The notes beneath the pieces are model-generated. The model did no database searches. It saw nothing but the letters and a program-made list of their open reading frames with translations, and was not told where the DNA came from. Positions 54,699-64,000 of a stretch of DNA of 64,000 nt are shown here, one piece after another. Position numbers and translations under genes: made by a program. This DNA comes from Fonsecaea monophora (taxonomy: Eukaryota; Ascomycota; Eurotiomycetes; Chaetothyriales; Herpotrichiellaceae). Position 1 is the stretch's first letter. Each line of letters begins with the position of its first letter. The stretch spans positions 434,001 to 498,000 of the forward strand of contig NW_019173936.1 in assembly GCF_001642475.1 (NCBI RefSeq), in the 5' to 3' direction.

Positions 54699-56591
54699 AT
54701 GACTTCGCGCGAAAATCATCTGTATAGCAATGGTCCCGAAGTACAAGGCGCATTCGGCGTCGACACGCTCCCTCTCACCACAGTTGCCCATATCATCTCC
54801 TACCTGGAAGACGATGTCGCTTCCCTTGCGCGACTATGTCGCACCTCACGCGTCCTTTGGTACATGACACTCCCGCATCTATGGAGAAACGTCACACTGA
54901 AATCATACCGCACTATCCGCTATAAGGACGAGGTACCCGAGGGATTTGGGAGTGCAAGTCCTTTCTCTATGGGACTCAATGCCTTGGTAACGAGAAATGT
55001 GTCGAGTTTGGTTCGCTCACTGAGCTTGGAGGGGGAATATAGTGCCTCCGATCTTTACGAATATTCAAGAGCTGGTCGTGTTTCTGAGAGTATTATGATG
55101 CTGAACATCGCCCTGCGGGCTGCCATTGACAAATGTACCCATCTCGAACGGTTCCGATGGGATTTGGACGTCAGGATACAACCAAACATGTATGGTGGGC
55201 TGGCGAAGCTCTCTCGACTCGAAGAACTTTGGGTCCGTTTCCCTACGAATCGCTCTCCCCAACCGTCTTACGATATCCCACCTTTACCAAATCTCAAGTC
55301 CTTGACAATAACACACTACGACCCTCTATGTTTTCCCGACGACATTGCCACCCTGCTCCTCCACGCAACACGTCTCTCGAGCCTAATCATGCATTTCTCC
55401 CCTCGTATGCGTGAGCAAGGGGAACCGTCTGTTGTGCTTACGCATTTCTTTCGGAAAAATGCTGCCGCAAAACGAAAACTTCGTTTGCGTAAGATGGGCC
55501 TGTATAACCTTCTCGCCAACGCGGACACGGTAGAGTGCCTCGCTGCATTCGATACGAGCACCGTTGAGGATGTGACAGTGTTGAATACATTCGGGGCGGA
55601 TGAGGATGCCCTTATAGCGGGGAGGGAAAGCACAACTCATTTCATGGATCGCACATGGCATGTGATGGTGAACAGCAAGGAACATCAGCCGAGACCCAAA
55701 TCTCTGAGGCTAGATCAATTGCATAAGAGACATGCGATGGATTTGGCCCAGTTTGTTGGACTGGAGAGGTTATACCTCGTGAATGCAAGGTATAGACCAA
55801 GCAAATCAAACGACACAGTGGCAAAATGCAACAGTCAAGGCCGCAGCAACGGTGTCGGCGCTTTGGATTCTGCGTCTCCTTCTTCTGAGCACTCCCCTTG
55901 GTCTGGATCAATTGTCAACGGAAACGCCTCTGCTAGGAATACACCCGGCCCGCCCGCTTCCTATTCAGCCACAACCTCCTTGAGGGACCTATACATCACC
56001 AATATCTGCACCATATGCGGTCCTACCCTTCAACACCTGATTTTACCTGCCCGTTGGCCTCTCCCGACCTCAATAACCGCCCGTCTCATCCGCTCGTGCC
56101 CCAATTTAACACAGCTCGCCGCCGCCATCGAGTGTGCCGAGGACTCCCAGATCGAGATGCTGCGCTTATTAGTGCCATTCCTGAGTGAACTATGGGCCAT
56201 CCGTGTGCTTACACCTTCGTATTCACCGGACTGCGCACTGGGTGGAGAGGATGGCAGGAAAATTAGAGAAGCGCACGACAAGTTTGTGTGTCTCCCAGAT
56301 TCTATGCTCGAGCAGAAGATAAGCGAGGCTTTGACCGAGCATAGTAGATTGGGTGGACTTGAGCAACCGGATTTTCAAAAATTGAGGTACATCGGGCTAG
56401 AGAGCAAAGTTTGGGAAATTGGTGGAGTGGTAGAGGACATTGTTCGACGAGAAGTCGATCCGGGAGAGGATGCGCGAGAAGTCGACGGGCCCAAGGAAGA
56501 AACTGTGTATCGGCGGCGGGTGAGGAGAATCGAGGAGAAAGACGTGCAACATGTTGAGATATGGAAGATGGATTCGCTGGACATTGTTTGA
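54699..56591 (+). CDS. F-box protein with leucine-rich-repeat-like body
   Basis: Single exon, 630 aa. An F-box lies at about residues 22-68: L-P-L-T-T-V-A-H-I-I-S-Y-L, then L-A-R-L-C-R-T-S-R and the L-P-H-L-W-R-N-V ending. The body alternates leucine-rich strands and helices in an LRR-like pattern, for example L-E-R-F-R-W-D-L, L-E-E-L-W-V-R-F and L-K-S-L-T-I-T-H. A Ser/Asn/Pro-rich insert spans about 370-425. The C terminus is acidic and Arg-rich. It is probably a substrate adaptor of an SCF ubiquitin ligase through Skp1. The target is unknown. Confidence 0.82.
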   Translation: MTSRENHLYSNGPEVQGAFGVDTLPLTTVAHIISYLEDDVASLARLCRTSRVLWYMTLPHLWRNVTLKSYRTIRYKDEVPEGFGSASPFSMGLNALVTRNVSSLVRSLSLEGEYSASDLYEYSRAGRVSESIMMLNIALRAAIDKCTHLERFRWDLDVRIQPNMYGGLAKLSRLEELWVRFPTNRSPQPSYDIPPLPNLKSLTITHYDPLCFPDDIATLLLHATRLSSLIMHFSPRMREQGEPSVVLTHFFRKNAAAKRKLRLRKMGLYNLLANADTVECLAAFDTSTVEDVTVLNTFGADEDALIAGRESTTHFMDRTWHVMVNSKEHQPRPKSLRLDQLHKRHAMDLAQFVGLERLYLVNARYRPSKSNDTVAKCNSQGRSNGVGALDSASPSSEHSPWSGSIVNGNASARNTPGPPASYSATTSLRDLYITNICTICGPTLQHLILPARWPLPTSITARLIRSCPNLTQLAAAIECAEDSQIEMLRLLVPFLSELWAIRVLTPSYSPDCALGGEDGRKIREAHDKFVCLPDSMLEQKISEALTEHSRLGGLEQPDFQKLRYIGLESKVWEIGGVVEDIVRREVDPGEDAREVDGPKEETVYRRRVRRIEEKDVQHVEIWKMDSLDIV

Positions 56592-57356
56592 CCTAACAGG
56601 GTTCGACAGAGCTTCCTCTGGTCTTGCAGGGCCACAAGCATCCCATGTCCCACCGTTCTCTTGATGAGTGGAATGGACGTGTCGTCTGGGTTCACCAGGA
56701 GCAAACCTGACGGGTGTTGCTGCAACACATCGATAACTTCGACCCTCACCTCTTGCTCGTGTCTGTGGGTCAAAGCTTTCGCCGTGGAGAATACAGGCGG
56801 AAAGTAAATGCATCTTAAACACCGAGCATGGCAGTGGCATGCCCTCGTGTTCAGGGTTACCTGTCCTCGATATAATGTTGGAAGGGAAGGAAATGAGTAA
56901 GCACACTGATGATGGCTAGCTACAGGACGAATTTATGGAAAAGGGAAAAAGGAATATGGCAAGTTAGTTCTTAGACTGGACTGGGTAATTGGCAAGGTGG
57001 GAAAAAGCATTGGGACCAAGACACAATACAATGTCCTTGGGTTTTGTGCATTACATATCCTCCATTTACGTGGTTGTGAAGGGATTGAGGATGATTTGTC
57101 CCCATCTGCGAAAGATAGCCCGGACCAAGATCGATCAATTGTCTTTTGGCTGAACGTTATCCATAAGTGATAACCAAGGTCCCAGAAATGCAATGCTAGT
57201 CGCCTTGGGGGACTCGGCTAGCTAGCTATCGGCATAGATCAATTGGGCATCAGAAGTCTCGTGCATGACTCGACCTCTGGCAGCACTGACATGTATGCAC
57301 TGGGCGAATTCGTCCCACAAAAAGGACTTTCTCGTGATAGTCTCGGGCTGCCCTGA
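56592..57356. other. Intergenic between convergent genes, nothing seen
   Basis: About 765 bp at the 3' ends of the F-box gene and the leftward secreted protein. Small frames present are not supported. Confidence 0.5.
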
Positions 57357-58425
57357 TTAATAACGTGGGTAATCGCGTCGATAGCCGTCGTCTTCATCGA
57401 CTGCGGGACCAAAGGCCCGTTGGCACTTGAACGACCACCACTTCGATAGCGCGTAGTAGACATAATTATCGGCATTGTTGGTGGATGGGAACGCCACGAG
57501 AGGTTGCATGGGGAGGGTGTTGACCAGCATGGCGTGAAAGGGACCATAACCATCCGGCGGGAACGGACCCTTCCAGTCATCGATCACGCGTATGAGTTCC
57601 TCGTCCAAGGCAATAAAGTGCTCAAACTGCGGAATGTCCTCGAAGAGGTAGGTCCAGTGGAAGAGCTCATGCAGCATAATCCCGCTGAGGCTTATCATGT
57701 AGTCGTTGTCGTGATCAAGGCAGATTGTCACACCCATACCCGGGTTCGGGAGCTCCAGTGGGATCTCTTGCCCAGGCTGGCGGATTTTCAATGTCGGCGA
57801 GTGATGGGTGACTGAAGGCGTAATCGCAGAGGGACATGAAGCCTGGTGGCCCCAGCTCGTCAATCCGCTGCTCAAAGTATGCCTGAAAGCCCGGCATGAC
57901 TGAACACATTGGATCGTATCTACCAATGGCGCTGTTGTCGTTGATGGATATTGTCAAGAGGTCGAACTTGGGGTTGACTTGGTTCTGCCCGAAGCCAGAG
58001 ATGAATTGGTTGATATCGGTCGGATCTGGAGGAGGGCCATCGAGCGGGATGTTGGCGATGGTGTAGAACGCGTTCCTGACAAAGACGGCTTCCTCTGGTT
58101 TGAAATAGCGGAGGTACACCTGGATTACCATGTCAGCCTGGCATGTTATCGCCACCACGAAGCGCAGATTCATTTCACTCACAGGTTCGCAAGGGTTGAA
58201 GGTGACCGCGACCAGTCTCGCGAGCATTAGGGCTTCATGGAACCCCCAATGAAGGTCATTCTGTCGCTGTTCGGGGGTTTCGGGCAAATCCTCCTGGTTG
58301 ACGTTGCCGTTACCCTGGTTGTCAAAGCGGAATCGAGGACCGTGAATCTGACATAACGCGATCCGAGCAATGAGCAAGAAGGAGACTGTTGCTGACAGGT
58401 AAGGGAAAAGCCTGAGCAAACGCAT
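57357..58425 (-). CDS. Secreted protein with HExxH metalloprotease-like motif
   Basis: Three exons (58425-58183, 58119-57740, 57690-57357) give 318 aa. A signal peptide of about 25 residues (L-L-R-L-F-P-Y-L-S-A-T-V-S-F-L) is followed by a globular domain with several cysteines. The splice into exon 3 creates the segment G-I-M-L-H-E-L-F-H-W, whose H-E-L-F-H (215-219) is a zincin-type HExxH. A third ligand is not certain; acidic and Tyr residues in the N-N-A-D-N-Y-V-Y-Y-A-L-S-K-W-W segment are candidates, as in fungal M35-like or lysine-specific metallo-endopeptidase relatives. The first intron is a multiple of three without stops, but removing it joins C-E-P to V-Y-L-R-Y cleanly. The protein may be a secreted peptidase; the exact family is not recognised. 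Confidence 0.75.
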
Positions 58426-59332
58426 GATTCGAGAACAGGAAATCAAGGTGCTTGAATCAACGCGTCTTGATCCGATCTTCCATCTGGGGGGGTTTTTCCG
58501 GTACGCGTTTGTTCTCGCACTATGCTTTTCTCTTCCTCTTTTATACCCGTCAAGGAGGGAATTTCTTCAAGGCTGTACTTTGGGTGAAGTGAAATCTTGC
58601 ATCACTTGGTGACATGACACTTTTGCCCGATCGGCTACCTGCGCAGTGAATGGGCATCTTTTCAACTCCATTATCGATGGGATGTACGTGATTGTTCATG
58701 ATGTCTGCTGTATTCTTGTGTCAGGTGATACCTGTATATCGGAAGCAGATAGTTGTGGCTGGCGAGCCAGAATCCGTTGTCAATGGAGCATTTCCGCCCC
58801 CGAATTCTCGGCGCCGAAAATGGGAGACACAAAACTCCAAAATAAATAAAATCTGCACCTTCAATTTCTGCTCTTCCCTTCCTTTGTTGCGCGACCTCCA
58901 CGGCACAATGAAACCCTTCTTAGGAACCCCCGCCGCCTGACCCTCTCAGACCAATGTTGAAGACTTCGAGCATTATGCGGTTGAAGTGTGTCAAGCATGG
59001 CGTCCTTCACCAGAGCTCCGCGCAATAAACATCAGGTTTCGAGCTTTGTTAGACGTATTCTGATCTTGATCGCTTCTATCTATGCTAGAGCTGGCCGTTT
59101 TATTTTACCCCAAAGCGAGCCAGTGTGGACAGGGAAGCTAGAAAAGTACCAGGTCTCGAATCACGGCTAGAAGACGAATGTCTATCTGGTCGCGAGGCTT
59201 CCACACATCTCTACTGTCGCGACCCGTCATGGGTTGTGGTCTGATTTTATGTGGACACATTGTTGTTTCGATCTCTCATCGCTTGTTATACAGTCTGATG
59301 TCAATCATATCTACATAGCCCCTGGTCCAAGG
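58426..59332. other. Intergenic, nothing seen
   Basis: About 900 bp between two leftward genes. Short frames only; an A/T-rich run near 58840 is unremarkable. Confidence 0.5.
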
Positions 59333-60012
59333 TCATTGAAAAACACCTGCCCGGGTCATAATAGCCTGGAACTCGTCCATGTTCACGCCCCTACCGACAC
59401 CCTTGCCTCCGTTCGCCTCCAGTATCATGGCTTTCAATACGTCGTCATCAACTTGCTCGTTCAACGTTTTCGCCACAGCCCGCAAGTCCTGTAGTCGAAT
59501 CACCTGCTCTTGTACGCCGGCACCTTGACCAGGATGGAAGAGATTAAAGGCTGTCTCGACTTCTTCTGCTTTGGTCTCATCCGTCTTGGATTTCAGTTGA
59601 ATGGCACACAAGGCCAGGAAATGCGGGTACGTCACGTAGCCTTCCGATTCAGGGTCAAGTGTTTCGATGAATTCTTGCATCTGTGATTTACTACTTGGAG
59701 CTAGGCCTTGTGCTCTGACAGAGGAGAAGGCAGTCAGATATAGAATGCAACATGGAATCGTTTCCCGACTTACTTCAAGACGTGTTGCACATCATTCGTC
59801 TGAATGACACCTTCCTTTTCTTCCTCGTATCCGTCGACATCGCCTAGAGAAAAGAGGCTCCATGCTTCTTTGATCCTAGCCTCTTCTTCTGCCGTGATAT
59901 CATTCTCCTTTGCAAGCTTTGACCGGCGTACTTTTGGCGTAGCAGGTGAATTTGCATCTCGGCTAGACCTAACAGCGGCCTTGCCTTTGGCTGGGGTCTT
60001 GCGGGGAGGCAT
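59333..60012 (-). CDS. EF-hand-like (calmodulin/centrin-type) protein
   Basis: Two exons (60012-59774, 59714-59333) give 206 aa. A basic Lys/Pro/Ser-rich N terminus of about 38 residues (P-P-R-K-T-P-A-K-G-K) resembles a nuclear-localising segment. The rest has the helix spacing of an EF-hand pair set: A-R-I-K-E-A-W-S-L-F, then F-I-E-T-L-D-P-E-S-E-G-Y, then V-E-T-A-F-N-L-F and I-L-E-A-N-G-G-K-G-V. Most loops lack the full Asp/Asn/Glu ligand set, so calcium binding may be weak or lost. Its role is unknown; a structural light-chain-like or centrin-like partner function is possible. It is divergent from the PPPDE gene, with about 400 bp between starts. Confidence 0.78.
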
Positions 60013-60414
60013 GGGGAACTGTCACGGCAGAGCAAGGTCCTGCGCAATACAGTCCATTAGCTGCCGGTCAAATGCAAATGATCTATTTTCGTCCGCCTGC
60101 GCCGAGTCTAGAGCGAGGTAGTTGTTTAGATGAACAGCCTTGGGACAGGGGAGGGGTGGTGGATGGAATCCATCGTCGCCACGATGAAAAAGTTGCGTGT
60201 TTGATGACGCCACATATTTTCAGCCTTGACTCGAGTGGCGGTGACGAGGCTGCGGCGGCACAAACACCAGCGGCGGCTTACGTATCTTTTGCCGCCTTCA
60301 ACGAACTACACACCACACGAACACCACAAATACCTTGACTGTACCTTGTGCACATAAACCAGTCTTCAGTCTGCATGATGTGATAGCCGCGTCCCATCTT
60401 TTCTCCCCCACAGC
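60013..60414. other. Divergent promoter region, nothing else seen
   Basis: About 400 bp shared by two divergent genes. No further feature was recognised. Confidence 0.5.
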
Positions 60415-62426
60415 ATGGAGGTCGAACTGTACATCTACGATCTGTCACAGGTAATGTTCTGCCCGTACGGAGACAACGCCAGCACCAGCTAATGGGCATC
60501 AAGGGCCTCGCCCGCCAATTCTCTCAAGCCTTGACAGGAACTCACATTGACGCCATTTATCACACAGCAATCGTCTTCAATAATGTCGAGTATTTCTTCG
60601 GCCAGGGCGTGCACCGGAAAGTTCCTGGCTCAACCCACCATGGACGACCGATTAAGATCGTGAGTCTGGGTCAGACCCAACTGCCCCTGGATGTCATCGA
60701 CGAGTACATCGAGTCGCTGGAATCAATCTACACGCCTGAGTCGTATGACTTGTTCCTGCACAATTGTAACAACTTCACCCAAGACCTCGCCATGTTTCTG
60801 GTCGGCAAGAGTATCCCTGATGAGATTCGAAGCCTGCCACAGACCTTTTTGAATACTCCGATTGGACAGATGTTGAGAAGCCAAATTGATGAGTCGATGA
60901 GAACCATGACCCAGGCACCCGATGCTGTCGCAGGTCAAAATGTTGGCCACAATCATTCGGCTGCGCAGCAAGCCTCGAAGACTGATCGCAACGGTGTTTT
61001 GGCCTCTGCGTCACCTAATGGATCCTATCATAGACTCACGGCGCCTACAATTATCAATGCACAACCGCCCGCAGATAGCCCGGGCAAGGTTCACAATATC
61101 ACCACACTCTCTGAGTTGGATTCCCTGCTCTCCTCGGCTTCATACTCGTGCGCCGTGCTGTTCTTCACCTCAGCGACATGCCCGCCTTGCAAGATCGTCT
61201 ATCCTACCTATGATGACTTGGCTGCTGAAGCGGGCACGCGTTCCGGCGCAAAGTTAATCAAGATTGATATTTCGGCGTCGCCTTCTGCTCATGCAGTCGC
61301 ACAACGATATAGTATTCGCGCGACACCGACATTCATAACATTCCTCAGAGGGCAGAAACAGGATGAATGGGCAGGTGCAAACCCGTCACAATTAAGAGGC
61401 AATGTCCAGTTGTTGCTGCAGATGGCAAAGCCCCAACCCCATCAGCACTTGAAGTTGAGGTTGCCGACGTTTCAACGTGTTATTGAAACACCGATTCTCT
61501 ACACAAAGACGCCGCCTCTCGATAAGCTGCTCGGGAAATTGGGCAAAGCTTTCTCAGATGAGAAATCGGTGCAGAGCCTCGTGAACTACATCAAAATGCG
61601 AGACGCAAAGGGTATGACGGAAGCTGCACTCCCGGATCTACACTCCTTCAGCGAACACATTGCCTTGATGGTTCCAAGCCTCCCTAAAGAGTGCCTCTTT
61701 GCAGCCATCGATCTTGTTCGCGTGACGGCGGTCGATCCTCGCGCAGCAAGTTTCCTGACTACCGAACCCGAACATCGCACACTCTCAACTCTCTTCAGTA
61801 CAGCCCATATCTCACAAGGCGATTTCGCAAACGCGCCATACAACGTTCAATCTGTCACCCTCCAGCTTGCGTGTAACTTGTTCTCCTCAAATGTCTTCCA
61901 GGAGCACGCCTTCAGCACTCACTCCTCTCCATCTCCTCCCACCAGCGGCGACCTGAAGCAGAAGATAGAAGACCTTGCAGCACAGTGCCTGCTATCACCA
62001 CATCTGAATTCGAGGTCTTTGGCTGCCGCATTGGTATATAACCTTGCGAGCTGGTCCCATAATGAGCGGATGCATGCACACAACTCTCAACCTCCGTCCC
62101 CCGAGACAACCGCGGAAGAGGGGGGAGCAGTGAGCGACGACCTCGCAGCCGCTTTGTTGGAGAGCATCTCGTCTTTGCCAACACTCACTCCTGTCCCAAA
62201 ACCGGCACCTTCGGGCGGCGGTAGTGTCAAAGACACCCTGCACGCCCTTCTCCTCGCTCTGGGCATGCTCCTCTACTCCGCTCCAGCTGGAGATATGCTT
62301 TGGGACCTGTGTCGGGCGATGGAGCTCGGGGATGTTTTGGAGGAGCTGGGCAAGAGGGACGATTGTAAAGGAGAGGCCCTGTTGAAGGATGTCGGGGAGC
62401 AACTATTGGGCAAAGGTGGGTTTTGA
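60415..62426 (+). CDS. PPPDE peptidase - thioredoxin - PUL three-domain protein
   Basis: Two exons (60415-60450, 60504-62426) encode 652 aa. The 12-codon first exon starts the PPPDE (DeSI-type) fold with M-E-V-E-L-Y-I-Y-D-L-S. The catalytic pair is His32 in A-I-Y-H-T-A-I-V and Cys100 in H-N-C-N-N-F. A thioredoxin domain follows (about 200-310) with the active site C-P-P-C at 238-241 and the cis-Pro segment A-T-P-T-F. The C-terminal 300 residues match a PUL-type helical repeat, the module that binds Cdc48/p97 in Ufd3/PLAA. The expected role is removal of SUMO or ubiquitin-like modifiers from clients linked to Cdc48. The combination is a known fungal architecture, but the substrate is unknown. 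Confidence 0.9.
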
Positions 62427-62845
62427 CTGCTGAGTGAAATTATGGGAGATCATTAGACATACCATCGGCGGCGGAGTGTTTGAATTCACTTGTTAGACAG
62501 AAGATAGAAGAAGACGACGGACTCGAGGAGAGGAAGGCGGATAGATCGCTAGCTGTGACAATCATTGACAAGAAGCGATCGCTCTGCGTTATGCGCGCAA
62601 GTCAAAGTTCTATGTATCATTCTAGACCCTATGAGCGAGTTTGCGCAGGGCTTTCGATCCCGGTCTATGTATACATTGAAGAGGCAAACGGCGTCAAATC
62701 TTACACCATAACGCAATATAAATCATGCTGAACCATGTCCTGTTGCACCCATCCCGGTCAAGACCATGTAGAACCCATCCCCGAGACCATCAAGCAATAT
62801 TAGAAATCTCACAATGCGCCTCCGGATGATGGCACCTTTGTGGTG
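62427..62845. other. Intergenic between convergent genes, nothing seen
   Basis: About 420 bp at the 3' ends of the PPPDE and GDA1-type genes. No feature was recognised. Confidence 0.5.
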
Positions 62846-64000
62846 TCACGTAACCTCTTTGATGCGACACTGCCAACCACTCTCCTTCTCCAGCAGCGGC
62901 AAACTCGCGCCCAAACACCATCCCAGTTCGTTGCCCTTGATCTTCTTTGCAATCTTAACCTCTCTATCAATAGGCATTTCATAGCCTGTGTGCAACAGCG
63001 CCGACATAAAATTCAAATCCAAACACCACTCGGGCCTCTCGCGGAGATCGTCCAGGGCACCCTCGATTCCGGCAAACGCATCCCACGATTCTTCTCCGCC
63101 GCAGACTCTGGCGGTCAGATCTTGTAGTTCGCGCAGAGTAAATGATTCAGGCATACCCAAGTCGTGCGTGCGGTCATAGAAGTACGAGAAGATGTAAACA
63201 TCCTCCCTAGCAAAGGTCTTTTCGAGAGACGGTTGATGCACGCCGTTGAAGGAGCAAGGGGCTAGCGTGCATGCTTTGTCTTTGTACAGAATGGCTTCGG
63301 CGAGGGCTCGACATTGAGCTGGGATAGCGTCGGCGGGACCCTCCATTATCACTGTATGTTCTCCTGACAATGGGTGATCCGCAGGCATCTCGACAACGAC
63401 TTTCTTCTGTACTCCAGGAGTGATGCAGCTATTCGGGATTGGCTTGCTGAGCCACGCCTTGGAATCGGGGTTCTGTTTGTGCATGCGATCGAGGACTAGC
63501 TGGTGCAAGGCCTTCCGCGCAGACATGAGCCCATAGCCAAGATGGGAATGCTGATATAGCTCAAATTCTCGCCCTCCAAACTTGAGGTTGTACTTGTGGT
63601 CCCCTTCTTCCATTTTCTGGGGCATGCCTCCATGCGGACTGTTCTTAAAAGTTGGCTGGAAGACAATCTGAGTTGAGCCACCCCCGAGGTCGAAAATGGC
63701 TGCGGTTGGAGTGTCATCGGGTCCCCCAATCTTGCCCAACAGATAGTTGGTAGTGATCCAGGCAAAGACGCCTTCGTCCTCCCCTTTCATGATTTCCACC
63801 CCGCCCTTTTCGCGAGACACTACAGGGAAGGGGTAATGGGTCTCCAACCTGTGCCGAACAGCTTCGAGGATCTTAGCGCTCATCTCATCTCCCAGCAGTC
63901 GCAGACCAGCAGTCGCTTTGACTGCGACAGGCGTGCATGATTTGTATTCATTTGGCACCGAGGTCATGGCGACTTCCATGAGAGGGTCAAGACTCCTGGC
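62846..64000 (-). CDS. GDA1: GDA1/CD39-family nucleoside diphosphatase, 5' end outside window
   Basis: The open frame continues through the right edge of the window, so the N terminus and any anchor are missing. About 385 aa are visible. Apyrase conserved regions present are K-A-T-A-G-L-R (ACR2 type), W-I-T-T-N-Y-L-L-G (ACR3) and the phosphate-binding D-L-G-G-G-S-T-Q-I-V (ACR4). A C-terminal region follows with W-C-L-D-L-N-F-M and L-G-W-C-L-G-A (ACR5 type). These fit Golgi guanosine diphosphatase Gda1, which converts GDP to GMP so that GDP-mannose can be imported for glycosylation. The spacing and cysteines fit the membrane-anchored lumenal enzymes. It is probably a single exon in the visible part. 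Confidence 0.92.
   Translation of the reverse strand, partial: ARSLDPLMEVAMTSVPNEYKSCTPVAVKATAGLRLLGDEMSAKILEAVRHRLETHYPFPVVSREKGGVEIMKGEDEGVFAWITTNYLLGKIGGPDDTPTAAIFDLGGGSTQIVFQPTFKNSPHGGMPQKMEEGDHKYNLKFGGREFELYQHSHLGYGLMSARKALHQLVLDRMHKQNPDSKAWLSKPIPNSCITPGVQKKVVVEMPADHPLSGEHTVIMEGPADAIPAQCRALAEAILYKDKACTLAPCSFNGVHQPSLEKTFAREDVYIFSYFYDRTHDLGMPESFTLRELQDLTARVCGGEESWDAFAGIEGALDDLRERPEWCLDLNFMSALLHTGYEMPIDREVKIAKKIKGNELGWCLGASLPLLEKESGWQCRIKEVT

Noticed and set aside
56397..56906. Long minus-strand frame over the 3' end of the F-box gene
   Set aside because: It is a shadow of the sense coding sequence and has no domain.

Overview
This window is nuclear DNA from a filamentous ascomycete (Pezizomycotina). 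The evidence is short introns of about 50-80 nt with GT-AG ends and CTAAC/CTGAC-type branch points, Zn2Cys6 regulators, Dal5-like and sugar-porter MFS transporters, a pisatin-demethylase-like P450, and fungal housekeeping genes (PalH/Rim21, Mgm1, Dug3-like, Gda1). The gene content would suit a black-yeast or other Eurotiomycete lineage, but that placement is only an impression. I assembled exons by eye. Every spliced model keeps frame across its junctions and ends in a stop, except the last gene, which runs off the window.

Left part (about 0.8-36 kb), accessory in character. A zinc alcohol dehydrogenase and a carboxymuconolactone-decarboxylase-like/aldehyde dehydrogenase fusion are divergent, with a fungal regulator beyond. 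Next come a GPI-type secreted PEBP protein, a Vps62 protein, a Dal5-type permease, a LaeA/GliN-like methyltransferase, a clearly broken membrane reductase/methyltransferase-like gene, a P450 and a dienelactone hydrolase. A DUF1275 membrane protein is divergent from a bicupin oxalate decarboxylase. Two Zn2Cys6 factors are divergent from each other; the second is followed on the same strand by a sugar transporter and a second zinc ADH. Distances are long and several intergenic stretches of 0.8-1.9 kb hold nothing recognisable.

Right part (about 36-64 kb), mostly housekeeping. Four consecutive genes look mitochondrial: a protein with a presequence-like N terminus and four exact 31-residue repeats, glycine cleavage H protein, ribosomal protein bS6m and the dynamin Mgm1. 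They are followed by a Dug3-like amidotransferase, a conserved two-TM protein, an epoxide-hydrolase-like enzyme, a MOSC/reductase fusion, a choline/GABA-type permease, PalH, an F-box protein, a secreted HExxH protein, an EF-hand protein, a PPPDE-thioredoxin-PUL protein and the 3' part of a GDA1-type nucleoside diphosphatase.

The observations most worth following are the 31-residue repeat protein, the CMD-ALDH fusion, the multiply disabled gene between the methyltransferase and the P450, the oxalate decarboxylase/DUF1275 pair, and the secreted HExxH protein. No single new system is demonstrated.
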